Shown here: piece by piece, positions 27,248-39,549 of the stretch | Position numbering within the stretch: the first letter of the stretch is position 1 | Layout of the letters: every line of letters starts with the position of its first letter | Translations under genes and position numbers: made by a program | Origin: Planctomycetaceae bacterium | GTDB taxonomy: Bacteria; Planctomycetota; Planctomycetia; Planctomycetales; Planctomycetaceae | Direction: 5' to 3' | NCBI GenBank assembly: GCA_020426325.1 | Contig: JAGQQG010000008.1 | Span: 1 to 64,000 of the forward strand | DNA length: 64,000 nucleotides | Notes under the pieces: model-generated | What the model saw: only the letters and a program-made list of their open reading frames with translations | Told to the model about the DNA's origin: nothing | The model's database searches: none

Positions 27248-28639
27248 TTGAGTTCGCCGACCGCAGATCAGCTTCGGGTGCTTTTCGTTGATGACGAAGC
27301 ACCCATCCGCATGGTGATGAAAACTGAACTCCCTCAGATGGGACATGACGTCACCATCTGCGAGAGCGGGGAGTCAGCCTTGAAGGCCCTCGAAGAAAAC
27401 GTCTTCGACGCAGCCATCATCGACCTCAAAATGCCCGGTCTCTCAGGCTGGGACGTGATCGACCACCTCAGAAAAGTCGCACCTCAGACAGAAATCATCA
27501 TTTCGACCGGTCACGGCGACCTCGATGATGCCATTCGCGCCCTGCGGCTCGGGGCACACGATTTTTTGCCCAAACCCTCCAGTCTGGTCACCATCGCCAC
27601 TGTACTGCAGCGAGTGGCGGACAAAAGGGCGCTGACGAACAAAACCATCGCCTTGGAAACGCGTCTGATCGCTGCCGAGGGCAAGACGGAACTCATCGGC
27701 GAAACTCCGGCCATGCTGCGTGTGAAAACGCTGGTCGAGAAAATCGCACCGACGGAATCAAGTGTCCTCATCCTTGGCGAAACCGGAACCGGGAAAGAGC
27801 TGATCGCGCGCCGGATTCACGAGTTGAGCAAACGAGCGAATCGTCCATTCGTACCGGTTAACTGTGGTGCTCTGCCCGAGAATCTGGTCGAGAGTGAGCT
27901 ATTCGGACACAAAAAAGGTGCCTTCACTGGTGCAGACACACCTCGCAAGGGACTCATTGAAGTTGCCAACGGTGGCACACTCTTTCTTGATGAGTTGGGT
28001 GAACTCGACAAGTCGATGCAGGTGAAATTGTTGCGGTTCCTTGAGTCTGGCGAAGTTCGCCGCGTTGGTGAGAATGAACCTTTCCATGTTGATGTCCGGG
28101 TCGTGTGTGCGACGAACCGTGACCTCTCAGAGATGGTGCAGGAAGGGACATTCCGCGAGGACCTGTTCTTCCGGGTCAACACCTTTGAAATTCATCTCCC
28201 GCCGATTCGTGAACGCAAGGACGACTTGCCTCAACTCGCACGGGCACTCGTCGCACGGCACCTCAAACGACGGACCGTTCGAGACGACATTCTCGCCCCC
28301 GAGACGATTCGCCTGCTGCGGGCTCATGAGTGGTCGGGGAACGTTCGGGAACTGGCGAACGCCCTCGAACACGCGGTCATCCTTTCAGGCGGAGAGACGA
28401 TTCTCCCCGAGCATCTGCCGACAACTGTCGGAGGATCGTCCGGTGCAGGATCGCGTCCCTTTGACATTCGGAACTTCCCGCGACTCCTCACATTGAAGGA
28501 GATCGAACAGGAAGTGATTGAGCAGACTCTCGATATGAACGATGGAGACAAGCCAGCAACGGCAGATCAACTCGGGATTGCCTTGAAGACGTTGTACAAC
28601 AAGCTCAATCAGTACCAGACGCAATCCAAAGCAGGGTAG
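27248..28639 (+). CDS. Sigma-54-dependent response regulator (NtrC family)
   Basis: A 463-residue three-domain activator. The receiver has the acidic pair D15-D16, phospho-acceptor D59 and K109. The AAA+ domain has Walker A GETGTGKE (177-184), the sigma-54 loop GAFTGA (224-229), and Walker B TLFLDE. The C-terminal Fis-like HTH (GIALKTLYNKLNQYQ) is intact. It would remodel sigma-54 RNA polymerase at unknown promoters. The start is TTG at 27248 with GGAG eight bases before it. No histidine kinase gene is adjacent, so it is an orphan here. Confidence 0.93.
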   Translation: MSSPTADQLRVLFVDDEAPIRMVMKTELPQMGHDVTICESGESALKALEENVFDAAIIDLKMPGLSGWDVIDHLRKVAPQTEIIISTGHGDLDDAIRALRLGAHDFLPKPSSLVTIATVLQRVADKRALTNKTIALETRLIAAEGKTELIGETPAMLRVKTLVEKIAPTESSVLILGETGTGKELIARRIHELSKRANRPFVPVNCGALPENLVESELFGHKKGAFTGADTPRKGLIEVANGGTLFLDELGELDKSMQVKLLRFLESGEVRRVGENEPFHVDVRVVCATNRDLSEMVQEGTFREDLFFRVNTFEIHLPPIRERKDDLPQLARALVARHLKRRTVRDDILAPETIRLLRAHEWSGNVRELANALEHAVILSGGETILPEHLPTTVGGSSGAGSRPFDIRNFPRLLTLKEIEQEVIEQTLDMNDGDKPATADQLGIALKTLYNKLNQYQTQSKAG

Positions 28640-28679
28640 GTCGATTGCGTCAGAACAGCGCCGTTGGTCGTTTATGGGA

Positions 28680-28720
28680 TGACGCGTTGCTTCCCTTTTC
28701 TTGGATGCAATCTCGCGTCA
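28680..28720. terminator. Possible bidirectional stem-loop between ntrC-type gene and lexA
   Basis: TGACGCG at 28680-28686 pairs with CGCGTCA at 28714-28720, and inner TTGC/GCAA extends it after a three-base bulge, with a T-rich loop. It lies in the 109-base gap between convergent genes. Confidence 0.4.
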
Positions 28721-28748
28721 CCGCCAAGACAAATCGAAATCGGCAAGG

Positions 28749-29351
28749 TCAGTATTGGCGAATGACACCGACCACGACGCCCAGGATCTCGACGTTGTTC
28801 GAGTAAATGGGTTGCATCTCGGAGTTTGCGGGCTCCAGGCGATAACGGTGCTTTTCGCGGTAGTACCTTTTGAGCGTCGCATCCTCATGATCTACGAGTG
28901 CGACCACAATGTCACCATCTCTGGCGGTGGAGGATTTCTTCACGACGACAAAATCACCGTCAGCGATCTGCGCCTCGATCATCGACTCGCCTTTGACACG
29001 CAGACAGAACTTGTCATCGTCGTCGAACAGCGGGGCAAAGTCGATCCGCTCATTGTCCTCGACGGCAAGCACCGGGTTTCCCGCTGCGATCTGACCTGCC
29101 AGCGGGAGACTGCTTCGTTTGAGCTGTGGCTGGTCGGTCAGCTGAATCGCACGTGACATGTGCGACTCTCGGGTAATCAAACCTTTTTTCTCCAATGCCC
29201 GTAAGTGACACATCACTCCGTTAGGAGAGAGAATGCCGAAGTGATTCCCGATTTCACGAACGGTGGGGCCGTATCCACGGTTCATGATTTTGTCTTTCAG
29301 GAAATCATAGATCTCTTGCTGACGCTTGGTCAGCGACGCTTGCTCAGACAT
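28749..29351 (-). CDS. lexA: LexA repressor
   Basis: A 200-residue LexA. The N-terminal winged HTH (REIGNHFGILSPNGVMCHLRALEKKG) precedes the self-cleavage site A90-G91 (QIAAGNP). The Ser-Lys dyad is S123 (VKGESM) and K161 (ATLKRYY). It represses SOS genes and cleaves itself when RecA filaments form. The ATG at 29351 has GGAAGG upstream. I looked by eye for E. coli- and Bacillus-type LexA boxes upstream and found none, so the operator of this lineage is not identified. Confidence 0.95.
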   Translation of the reverse strand: MSEQASLTKRQQEIYDFLKDKIMNRGYGPTVREIGNHFGILSPNGVMCHLRALEKKGLITRESHMSRAIQLTDQPQLKRSSLPLAGQIAAGNPVLAVEDNERIDFAPLFDDDDKFCLRVKGESMIEAQIADGDFVVVKKSSTARDGDIVVALVDHEDATLKRYYREKHRYRLEPANSEMQPIYSNNVEILGVVVGVIRQY

Positions 29352-29665
29352 TGGCTTGCCTTCCGCGGATCACGGTCCTTGTGGGAATTTTCATCCGCTC
29401 GATTCGTGGATTGTCTGGAGACACTGTCCACAACACACTGTCAATTCAACGAACGGAGTGGTCATCCAATGCCCAGCAGATTGGATTTGAATCGGCAGAT
29501 CGACGAAAGCTGACCCGAAACCTCGTCGACGAAAACGTCTCAAGAAAATGGGAAAAACCTCCGCATTCTTGATCAGTCGGGGGAAACCACCGCCCGAGAC
29601 GTCACGCCGCCTAAAAAGGTTTTAATATACCTCTGTCCAGTTGGCAAGCAGTTTCTGGTGAGGCC

Positions 29666-30937
29666 TCAGTCTTTTCGGGCGAGTGCATGAATTTTCGCTG
29701 AGAGACTGGACAGATCCTTCGGCATTGCAGCGACATTGCCTGATGCATCGACGAGCCAGTATGTAGGGATCGTCTGCACTCCATAGAAGCGGGCGACCGG
29801 GTTGCGACCTCCTCGCTTTTCCGGTTCGGAATAGAAGATCTGCGGCCAAGTCACTGCCTGCTCGGCCAGAAAATCATCGATGCTGCCTTCATCCTGATCG
29901 AGGTTGACCCCGATCACGCTCAGTCCCTGTTGGCCAAATTGTTGTTCAATCTCCTGGAGCTGTTCCAGATCCTGCCGGAACTGTGGAGACTGAGAGGTCC
30001 AGAAGACGACCAGTACGGCCTGTCCACGGTACTGATCGATGGAGATATATCCCCCGTCGATGGTCGGTCCTGCGAGTTCTAATGGCTGACCAATGAGTGA
30101 GAAACGCCTGAGAAATCCATTGACCTGCTCTGCGAAGATTGTGTCCGGAAATTCGTCTCGAACGACGGCAAAGCATCGACGGGCGTCATCATCGAGTCCC
30201 AGCCGATCGCAAATCTGGCCGGCGGTCAGGAGCATCAATGCACTGCGATTGGGTTCGTGCGGGAACTTCTCTGCAAACAAACGGACCTGGTTGGCGTATT
30301 CGGTGCACCATTCAGGGTTCTGCTTTCCTTGCTTTTCGACCTTCCGTTGAGCGAGATCCACGACTTTGCTTGCGGATTCGACCGCTGCGAACGATTTGGG
30401 GTCCCTGCGATAGAGTGATTCTGCATCTTCGACGAGAAGTTCCGCCTGCTCGGTATCGCCCTGCATTGCCAGTTCGAGTCGGGCATCGCTGAGATAATGA
30501 ACAGCGTTATTGAAGACCTGCCCTTTTGATTCATCCTGATGTGTCGCCGCAATCACCTGACGGGCGAGTTGAATGATCTTCTGATGCTGAGCAATGAGTT
30601 GTGAATCCGTCTCAACAGGTGTCGTACCCGATTCGCCTCTTGCTGAGGCATTCATCTCGGTCCGGATGCCGGCGATCTCTCGCAGCATCCACTCAGGTGT
30701 CCCCTTGTCCGGTTGAGGGACAGCAAGCATCTCGGCATCAGCTGGTTCAGCTGAAATGGCCGCCACGGGAGGCGTTGTGCGTTGTGCAGTGGCAACGGAT
30801 TCAGGTTCACTCGATTGGCTGGGCTGAGCCTCTGCCGATGTCGGAGGAGCTTGTTTCCCGCAACCACTTGCGAGTACGAGTCCCCACGACACAATCAGTG
30901 CAGCGATTCCCCACGCAGGTCCAATGCGTCCATTCAT
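29666..30937 (-). CDS. Lipoprotein with cysteine-less thioredoxin (TlpA-like) domain
   Basis: A 423-residue exported protein. The signal ends VLASGC, making C26 the likely lipidated residue (the -3 position is A, slightly atypical). A disordered Ser/Pro/Glu linker (27-75) precedes a helical, TPR-like region (about 80-275). The C-terminal TlpA/AhpC-type thioredoxin fold (285-423) keeps the cis-proline loop QTIPTYWLVD, but the redox motif reads W-T-S-Q-S-P-Q-F, with S317 and F320 where the two cysteines should be. Thus a disulfide-exchange role is unlikely. ATG 30937 is used; GGGATTGAGAG is upstream. Binding or chaperone-like function is inferred. Confidence 0.8.
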   Translation of the reverse strand: MNGRIGPAWGIAALIVSWGLVLASGCGKQAPPTSAEAQPSQSSEPESVATAQRTTPPVAAISAEPADAEMLAVPQPDKGTPEWMLREIAGIRTEMNASARGESGTTPVETDSQLIAQHQKIIQLARQVIAATHQDESKGQVFNNAVHYLSDARLELAMQGDTEQAELLVEDAESLYRRDPKSFAAVESASKVVDLAQRKVEKQGKQNPEWCTEYANQVRLFAEKFPHEPNRSALMLLTAGQICDRLGLDDDARRCFAVVRDEFPDTIFAEQVNGFLRRFSLIGQPLELAGPTIDGGYISIDQYRGQAVLVVFWTSQSPQFRQDLEQLQEIEQQFGQQGLSVIGVNLDQDEGSIDDFLAEQAVTWPQIFYSEPEKRGGRNPVARFYGVQTIPTYWLVDASGNVAAMPKDLSSLSAKIHALARKD

Positions 30938-31364
30938 TGCTCTCAATCCCTTGTCAGTTTCAGGTTCTCGTGTTGAGAACCATGTGTGACGTCCGTCTCG
31001 ATAGCCTCAACTCCTGATGAGAACAGGGTTTTACGCAATTTCACCTCTCACGGCAAGACGGATTGGCACTTCGCAATGTTTCCCATTGCATCGTTCTCAG
31101 CGGCTGTCGATCGACGTTGTAATGCGAGGTCTGGTTCCTCGGACCTGAAATGCCAGGTCGCTCGACTCGAAACCCTTTTAGATCTTTCGAGGAGTTGGGA
31201 TGTTCCAACCTCTCTATCTGGTTGGATGGCACACTCGCATCTGGTTAGAAACATGAGATTTGCAGCGGAGTTGTGACAAATCCGCTCGTGCCTTGTGACC
31301 CACTTCCATCACCCCTAGAATCGCGCCTCTCGCACGTTCTTCGCGCTTTCCTTTGAGATGCTCC
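30938..31364. other. Divergent intergenic region
   Basis: About 430 bases between the divergent thioredoxin-fold lipoprotein and the YhaM-like gene. Short frames have no support. It should carry both promoters, but I could not place -35/-10 boxes with confidence. Confidence 0.5.
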
Positions 31365-32339
31365 ATGGACCGTCAGTACGTCAACACACTTTCCGACGGA
31401 CAGTCGGTCGATGAATACTTCTTGCTCGCAGATAAGCAATTGCGAGCCAATCGCAACGCGGAGACATACCTGCTTGTGCAGTTGCGGGACCGCACCGGAC
31501 AGATCAGCGGCTTTCTCTGGAACGTGCGTGAAGACGTCGCAGCGACCGTCTCAACGGGTGAAATTGTGCTCGCGCGCGGACGAGTGCAATTGTATCAGGG
31601 GAATCTGCAGATGATCCTGACGCACATTGAGCCGGCCGAGCGAGACGATCTCGACATGGTTGATTACATCCCAGAGTCGTCGCAAAACACGGGAGAACTT
31701 CTTGAGAAGCTTCGCAGCATCATGTCGGACATCGAGGATGAGGATCTCAAAGCCTTGATGCAGACATTCCTCGATGATACCGCACTCGTCGAACAGCTCT
31801 GCCGCTGTCCTGCTGGGATCAAACTGCATCATGCGTTTCATGGTGGTTTGCTCGAACACATCGTCAATTTGATGTTGACGGCCCGGCAGATTCGCGATCT
31901 GTACCCCGCTGTGAACTTCGACCTGCTGACGGTTGGCATCTTCCTGCACGATCTCGGGAAGACGCGTGAACTTGAGTACGAGAGTACATTCTCTTACTCG
32001 GATGAAGGCCAGCTCATTGGTCATCTCGTCCAAGGGGTCGAAATGCTCAACGAAAAGGTGCTGTTGCTCGAAACAAGCACGGGACGCCCCTTCCCGACGG
32101 AGATGCTGCTGCGGATCAAGCACATGATCGTCAGTCATCACGGCAGCTATGAGTACGGCAGTCCCAAGCTCCCGATGACCCCCGAAGCGATCGCTCTGCA
32201 CCACCTCGACAATCTCGATGCCAAGCTCAACGAGTTCCAATCGCTCATCGACAGCGATCCGAACTCGGATTCGGTCTGGACGCCGTACAACACCAATCTC
32301 CAGCGCAAGATCTTCAAAGGCGTGCCTGCCGAAGATTAA
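31365..32339 (+). CDS. yhaM: YhaM-like 3'-5' exoribonuclease (OB-fold plus HD domain)
   Basis: A 324-residue protein. Residues 10-90 resemble an OB-fold nucleic-acid-binding domain (YLLVQLRDRTGQISGFLW, GRVQLYQGNLQMIL). The second part is an HD domain with HHAFHGGLLEHIVNL and H195-D196 in FLHDLGKTRE, plus later IVSHHGSYEYGSP. This order is that of B. subtilis YhaM, a 3'-5' exonuclease on RNA and single-stranded DNA. Start ATG 31365 has TGAGATG upstream, preferred to a TTG four codons earlier. It precedes RNase R, giving two 3'-5' exonuclease genes in the same direction, separated by repeat elements. Confidence 0.82.
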   Translation: MDRQYVNTLSDGQSVDEYFLLADKQLRANRNAETYLLVQLRDRTGQISGFLWNVREDVAATVSTGEIVLARGRVQLYQGNLQMILTHIEPAERDDLDMVDYIPESSQNTGELLEKLRSIMSDIEDEDLKALMQTFLDDTALVEQLCRCPAGIKLHHAFHGGLLEHIVNLMLTARQIRDLYPAVNFDLLTVGIFLHDLGKTRELEYESTFSYSDEGQLIGHLVQGVEMLNEKVLLLETSTGRPFPTEMLLRIKHMIVSHHGSYEYGSPKLPMTPEAIALHHLDNLDAKLNEFQSLIDSDPNSDSVWTPYNTNLQRKIFKGVPAED

Positions 32340-32372
32340 CTCGACACGGGCCGTCGCTGTTCCCTTGTCCCC

Positions 32373-32475
32373 GTCATTCCCGCGCAGGCGGGAATCCCGA
32401 CCAGCGATGAGTGAAGAGGAGAATGTGAGAGTTTGCAATCTGCGCTCAATGGATTCCCGCCTGCGCAGGAATGAC
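32373..32475. repeat. REPIN-like inverted pair of 25-base palindromic repeats
   Basis: A 25-base element at 32373-32397 and its inverted copy at 32451-32475 differ at one position. Each contains ATTCCC-N8-GGGAAT or a one-mismatch form, the pattern known as dRS3 in Neisseria and seen as a dispersed repeat elsewhere. The 53-base spacer has no gene. The arrangement matches REP doublets (REPINs) that RAYT transposases mobilise; no transposase is in the window. Confidence 0.65.
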
Positions 32476-32541
32476 TTATTCAAACCAGGCTCAACTCAAT
32501 GAATGAGTCCGCCAATCCGGGAGAATTTGTATTCCTCGTTC

Positions 32542-32587
32542 CCAAGCTCCAGCTTGGTAACGCAGTTTCGCGAAGCTCCTGCTTCGC
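32542..32587. repeat. Two adjacent short palindromes upstream of rnr
   Basis: CCAAGCT-CC-AGCTTGG (32542-32557) and GCGAAGC-TCCT-GCTTCGC (32570-32587) lie 13 bases apart in the gap between the YhaM-like gene and rnr. Both resemble dispersed extragenic palindromes; tandem terminator function is also possible. Confidence 0.5.
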
Positions 32588-32702
32588 AACGTGTCGATCA
32601 CAGTGCTACGATGACGTCTCTCGGCAAACGGCGATCATTGGCCGTCGATGAGACACAGGCTCCGACCGCAGTCTGCCCGGCAACAGATCAACACACTCAT
32701 CG

Positions 32703-35027
32703 ATGGATGACCAGATGGCATCTCTTTCGCAGAAGATCCTCGACTACGTGACCCGGGACGGTTATCGCCCGGAGAAGCCTAAGTCGCTCTCGAAGAAGCT
32801 GGGCATCACCAAAAAACATCAGGCCGATTTTGACTCGACACTGCACAGCCTTGTCGCGAAGGGACGGCTGCGATTTCTCGACAGTGGTCGAGTCGCTGTC
32901 ACCGTCCCGCCGGGTTACGTCCTCGGCGTCATCCAAAAGACCTCGTCCGGCGCAGGGTTCCTCATTCCTCACGAACCGCGACCGCCGCAGCTGGTTGGTG
33001 ACGTCTACATCGACCGCCGCGATATGCACGATGCCCAGCAGGGGGACGAGGTTCTTGTCCGTCTGATTAGCGGACGCCGCGGTGGCGGACAGAGGTGCGG
33101 CATCATCGTCGATGTCGTCGAACGGGCGACCAATGTGTTTGTCGGGACGTATTTCGTCGAAGGGGAAGCCGGATGGGTCGACATCGACGGCAAGAACTTC
33201 AATGACCCGATCTGGGTCGGCGATCCCGGAGCCAAAGGGGCGCAGGACGGCGATAAAGTCGTCATCGAAATGCTCCGCTTTCCATCCGTCGGAAAGAAAG
33301 GAGAAGCCGTCCTTACAGAAGTTCTCGGACCGCGAGGCAAGACGGGTGTTGATACGCTCACCATCATTCATGAGTACGGCATCCCGGATGAATTCCCGGA
33401 CGAAGTTCTCGAGGATGCCCGGATCGAGGCCGAGAACTTTGACCCGGACAACGTCGAAGATCGTGAGGATCTGAGACAAGAGACCATCGTCACGATCGAC
33501 CCTGTCGACGCCCGGGACTTTGACGATGCCATTTCGCTGACACAGTCGAAAGACGGGCACTGGCACCTCGGCGTTCATATTGCAGATGTCTCACACTTTG
33601 TTCAGCCGGGGACTGCTCTCGGTCGCGAAGCAGAGAAGCGCGGCACCAGCGTCTATCTGCCGACCAAAGTCATCCCCATGCTGCCCGAAGTGATCTCGAA
33701 CGGACTCGCCAGCCTGCAGGAGAAGCATACCCGATACGCGAAGACAGCCTTCATTGAGTTCACTGCGGAAGGGGTGCCGGTGCACACCCGTTTTGCAAAT
33801 ACGGCCATCTCAGTGACCAAACGGTTTGCCTATGAGCAGGTCATGCCGTTGATCAAAGCTGGCAAGGCAGCGAAAGGGAAAGTTTCTGCGGACATCCATC
33901 AGCTCCTGTGCAACATGTACAAGCTGGCCATGATCCTCCGTAAACGCCGCTTTGAAAGTGGAGCACTGGAGATGGACCTGCCGGAGATCAAGCTCGACTT
34001 CGACAAGGAGGGAAAGGTTTGCGGTGCACACGAACGAGAGCACGACGAAAGCCATCAGATCATCGAAGAGTTCATGCTCGCCGCAAACATTGCCGTCGCA
34101 ACCGAACTCTCCCGACGCAAACTTCCGTTCCTCCGCCGGGCGCATGGGGAGCCGAACGAACTCAAGCTCAAGGTGTTCGGCCAGTTCGTGCAGTCACTTG
34201 GATTTGAGATCAAGAATGTGCAGAGCCGACGGGATATCCAGCGAATTCTCAATGAGGCGAAGGATCTGCCCGAAGCACAAGCCGTCAACTATGCCCTGCT
34301 GCGATCTATGAAGCAGGCGGAGTACACGCCCTTTGACGTCGGCCACTATGCCCTGGCCGAGGACGACTACTGCCACTTTACCAGTCCCATCCGCCGCTAT
34401 CCGGATCTGCTCATTCACCGTCTGATCGACGGCATCCTCTCCGACCGCAAGACACACCAGGGGTCGAGTGAGGAAGAGCTTGTTCGCTTGGGGCGACACT
34501 GTTCGACCACGGAACGACGAGCAGAGCGTGCAGAGCGGGAACTGACCAAGATCAAGCTCCTGTCCTTCCTTGAAGAACGCATTGGAACAGAACTCGATGC
34601 GGTCATCACCGGCGTCGATCGCTTCGGTTTCTTCTGCCGCGGCACGGAACTCCCCGCGGAGGGTCTGGTACACGTCAGTACGTTCCCCCAGAAGGATAAC
34701 TTCGATTTCGACCGTGATGTCATGACGCTGACCGGACGCCGCACGGGTCAGGTCTTTCGGCTCGGCGACCGAGTCCGTGTGGCAGTCGCACACGTGGACG
34801 TCGACCGCAGGGAACTTGACTTCCAGTTGGTCAAACAACTTGGCCACGCCCAGCCAAAGCCAAAATCGCGACGCACACAAACGGAGAAATCCAGCAAACG
34901 CACGACTGGAAAAAAGACAGTTTCCAAACAATCGAAGTCCAAGGGGAATCAGCGCAGCCACAAAAAGTCCTCCTCACGCAAGAACTCCGCCTCTCGAAAG
35001 AAGTCCAACCGACGACGATCATCGTGA
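32703..35027 (+). CDS. rnr: Ribonuclease R
   Basis: A 774-residue RNase II/R family exoribonuclease. An N-terminal winged-helix domain (1-60) and cold-shock-type domains precede the RNB catalytic domain, with the aspartate cluster DPVDARDFDDAIS at about 264-276 and the downstream HFTSPIRRYPDL. A C-terminal S1 domain (about 630-712) is followed by a Lys/Ser/Arg-rich tail (715-774), as in RNase R, which degrades structured RNA 3' to 5'. The start ATG 32703 lacks a clear SD; a second ATG four codons on is an alternative. Confidence 0.95.
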   Translation: MDDQMASLSQKILDYVTRDGYRPEKPKSLSKKLGITKKHQADFDSTLHSLVAKGRLRFLDSGRVAVTVPPGYVLGVIQKTSSGAGFLIPHEPRPPQLVGDVYIDRRDMHDAQQGDEVLVRLISGRRGGGQRCGIIVDVVERATNVFVGTYFVEGEAGWVDIDGKNFNDPIWVGDPGAKGAQDGDKVVIEMLRFPSVGKKGEAVLTEVLGPRGKTGVDTLTIIHEYGIPDEFPDEVLEDARIEAENFDPDNVEDREDLRQETIVTIDPVDARDFDDAISLTQSKDGHWHLGVHIADVSHFVQPGTALGREAEKRGTSVYLPTKVIPMLPEVISNGLASLQEKHTRYAKTAFIEFTAEGVPVHTRFANTAISVTKRFAYEQVMPLIKAGKAAKGKVSADIHQLLCNMYKLAMILRKRRFESGALEMDLPEIKLDFDKEGKVCGAHEREHDESHQIIEEFMLAANIAVATELSRRKLPFLRRAHGEPNELKLKVFGQFVQSLGFEIKNVQSRRDIQRILNEAKDLPEAQAVNYALLRSMKQAEYTPFDVGHYALAEDDYCHFTSPIRRYPDLLIHRLIDGILSDRKTHQGSSEEELVRLGRHCSTTERRAERAERELTKIKLLSFLEERIGTELDAVITGVDRFGFFCRGTELPAEGLVHVSTFPQKDNFDFDRDVMTLTGRRTGQVFRLGDRVRVAVAHVDVDRRELDFQLVKQLGHAQPKPKSRRTQTEKSSKRTTGKKTVSKQSKSKGNQRSHKKSSSRKNSASRKKSNRRRSS

Positions 35028-35252
35028 GCCGGGCAACCAAACTGAAATGTCGGATTGCAAGGGTTAGAGACGCATCACAAATACGTCACCCAATCGCGAA
35101 AGCTCCGCCATCGAAATGATTCCACATCTCCATACAGGCATGATGGTTACAACTTGTTCGCCGCAGTCGTCCGGAGTAGCATAGACTGAACATGCCATAA
35201 CACCTTGCGATTGTCGAGTGAGCTGTCGCTCTTCCAGTGGAGGATTTCTCTC

Positions 35253-38081
<2,829 letters not shown>

Positions 38082-38094
38082 CACAGAGTCTCGC

Positions 38095-39519
38095 ATGTCT
38101 GACCCGCTGACCCGCCGACATCTGCTCAAGTCCGCCGCGTGTGGATTCGGATCGCTCGCGCTGGCCGGAATTTGTGCGGCGGAATCGCTGGCGTCAACAG
38201 ATGAGCTGACGAACCCGTTGACCGCACTGGACCCCATGTTCCCTGCAAGTGCGAAGCGGATCATCTTCATCTTCATGCAGGGAGGACCCTCGCAGGTTGA
38301 CAGCTTCGACTACAAGCCTCGCCTCATTCAGGATGACGGTAAGGAGTACGAGTTTCGAGATGCCCGTGTGCTCGCCAAGACGGGGGAGGTCACGAAGCAC
38401 CGTGTCATGAAACCGCTGTGGAAGTTTCGTCAGTATGGCGAATGCGGCCAGTGGGTGAGTGACCTGTTTCCGAATATCGCTCAGCACGTCGACGACCTCT
38501 GCTTTGTGCACAGCCTGCACACGAACGGTGTCGCCCACGGGCCGAGCACACTGTTCCTGCATACCGGAGCGACGAACCTGATTCGTCCCTCGATGGGGGC
38601 CTGGGTCACGTACGGACTCGGCACCGAGAACCAGAACCTGCCCGGTTTTATCACGATTGCCCCCTCGTCAGCGAATGGCGGTCCTCGCAATTTTGCAAAC
38701 TCGTTCCTCCCGGCAGACTACCAAGGGACAGCGATCGGACGTGCGGGCCAGCCCATGACCGAGGCTCGCATCCGCCATCTGACCAACTCCGAACTTTCGC
38801 ACGAGGAACAGTTACAGCAGTTTGAGTTACTGCAGGGGTTTAACCGGGCACAACTCGGCGAAGATGCAGACGATCGACAGCGGGCTGTACTCAGTTCGTT
38901 TGAACTCGCCTGGCGGATGCAGATGCACGCACCCGGGCTGATGGACCTGTCGCAGGAATCCGCTACCACACAGGCCATGTACGGCATTGGCGAGGAGGAG
39001 ACGGACGATTTTGGTCGCCAATGTCTGCTTGCTCGCAGGATGGCCGAGCGGGGCGTGAGGTTCATTCAGGTGAACTACGCTGACAACGGCAACAATCCCC
39101 GCTGGGACCAGCATTCCAAGATGCCTCTGCATGCAGTTCACGCAAAGGCGACCGACAAACCGGTTGCGGGGTTGCTCGCTGATCTGAAGGCCCGCGGACT
39201 TTTGGACGACACGCTGGTCTGGTGGGGAGGTGAGTTCGGTCGCAATCCCTTCGCCCAAAACTCCGATGGTCGGGATCACAACCCGAAGGGGTTCACGCAC
39301 TTCCTTGCCGGCGGCGGCGTGAAGCCCGGATTTGCTTATGGCCAAACCGATGAGTTCGGTCATGAGGCGATCGTTGACAAAGTCCACATGCACGACCTGC
39401 ACGCGACGCTGCTGCATCTGTTGGGGCTCGACCATGAGCGTCTGACTTATCGCTACGCCGGTCGCGACTTCCGCCTGACGGACATTGCCGGACGTGTCGT
39501 CCCCGGCATTTTCTCCTGA
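38095..39519 (+). CDS. DUF1501 (sulfatase-like) exported protein
   Basis: A 474-residue protein beginning with a twin-arginine signal (TRRHLLKSAACGFGSLALAG), so it is probably exported folded. The body carries DUF1501 hallmarks: FIFMQGGPSQVDSFDYKP, then NGVAHGPSTLFLHTG, and late WWGGEFGRNPFAQ and GRDHNPKGFTHFLAGGGVKPG, in the alkaline-phosphatase/sulfatase superfamily. It lies 13 bases after the PSCyt gene. Pairing of PSD1 with DUF1501 is a standard planctomycete module. Catalytic activity of DUF1501 is not established. Confidence 0.9.
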   Translation: MSDPLTRRHLLKSAACGFGSLALAGICAAESLASTDELTNPLTALDPMFPASAKRIIFIFMQGGPSQVDSFDYKPRLIQDDGKEYEFRDARVLAKTGEVTKHRVMKPLWKFRQYGECGQWVSDLFPNIAQHVDDLCFVHSLHTNGVAHGPSTLFLHTGATNLIRPSMGAWVTYGLGTENQNLPGFITIAPSSANGGPRNFANSFLPADYQGTAIGRAGQPMTEARIRHLTNSELSHEEQLQQFELLQGFNRAQLGEDADDRQRAVLSSFELAWRMQMHAPGLMDLSQESATTQAMYGIGEEETDDFGRQCLLARRMAERGVRFIQVNYADNGNNPRWDQHSKMPLHAVHAKATDKPVAGLLADLKARGLLDDTLVWWGGEFGRNPFAQNSDGRDHNPKGFTHFLAGGGVKPGFAYGQTDEFGHEAIVDKVHMHDLHATLLHLLGLDHERLTYRYAGRDFRLTDIAGRVVPGIFS

Positions 39520-39549
39520 TCCCAATACCACTGACCGGACGGAGCACTG

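Noticed and set aside
29352..29640. LexA operator upstream of lexA
   Set aside because: No GAAC-N4-GTTC, CTGT-N8-ACAG or GTTC-N7-GTTC box was found; the planctomycete operator is not known to me.
34194..34961. 255-codon minus-strand frame within rnr
   Set aside because: Antisense shadow; the plus frame encodes the RNB and S1 domains of RNase R.
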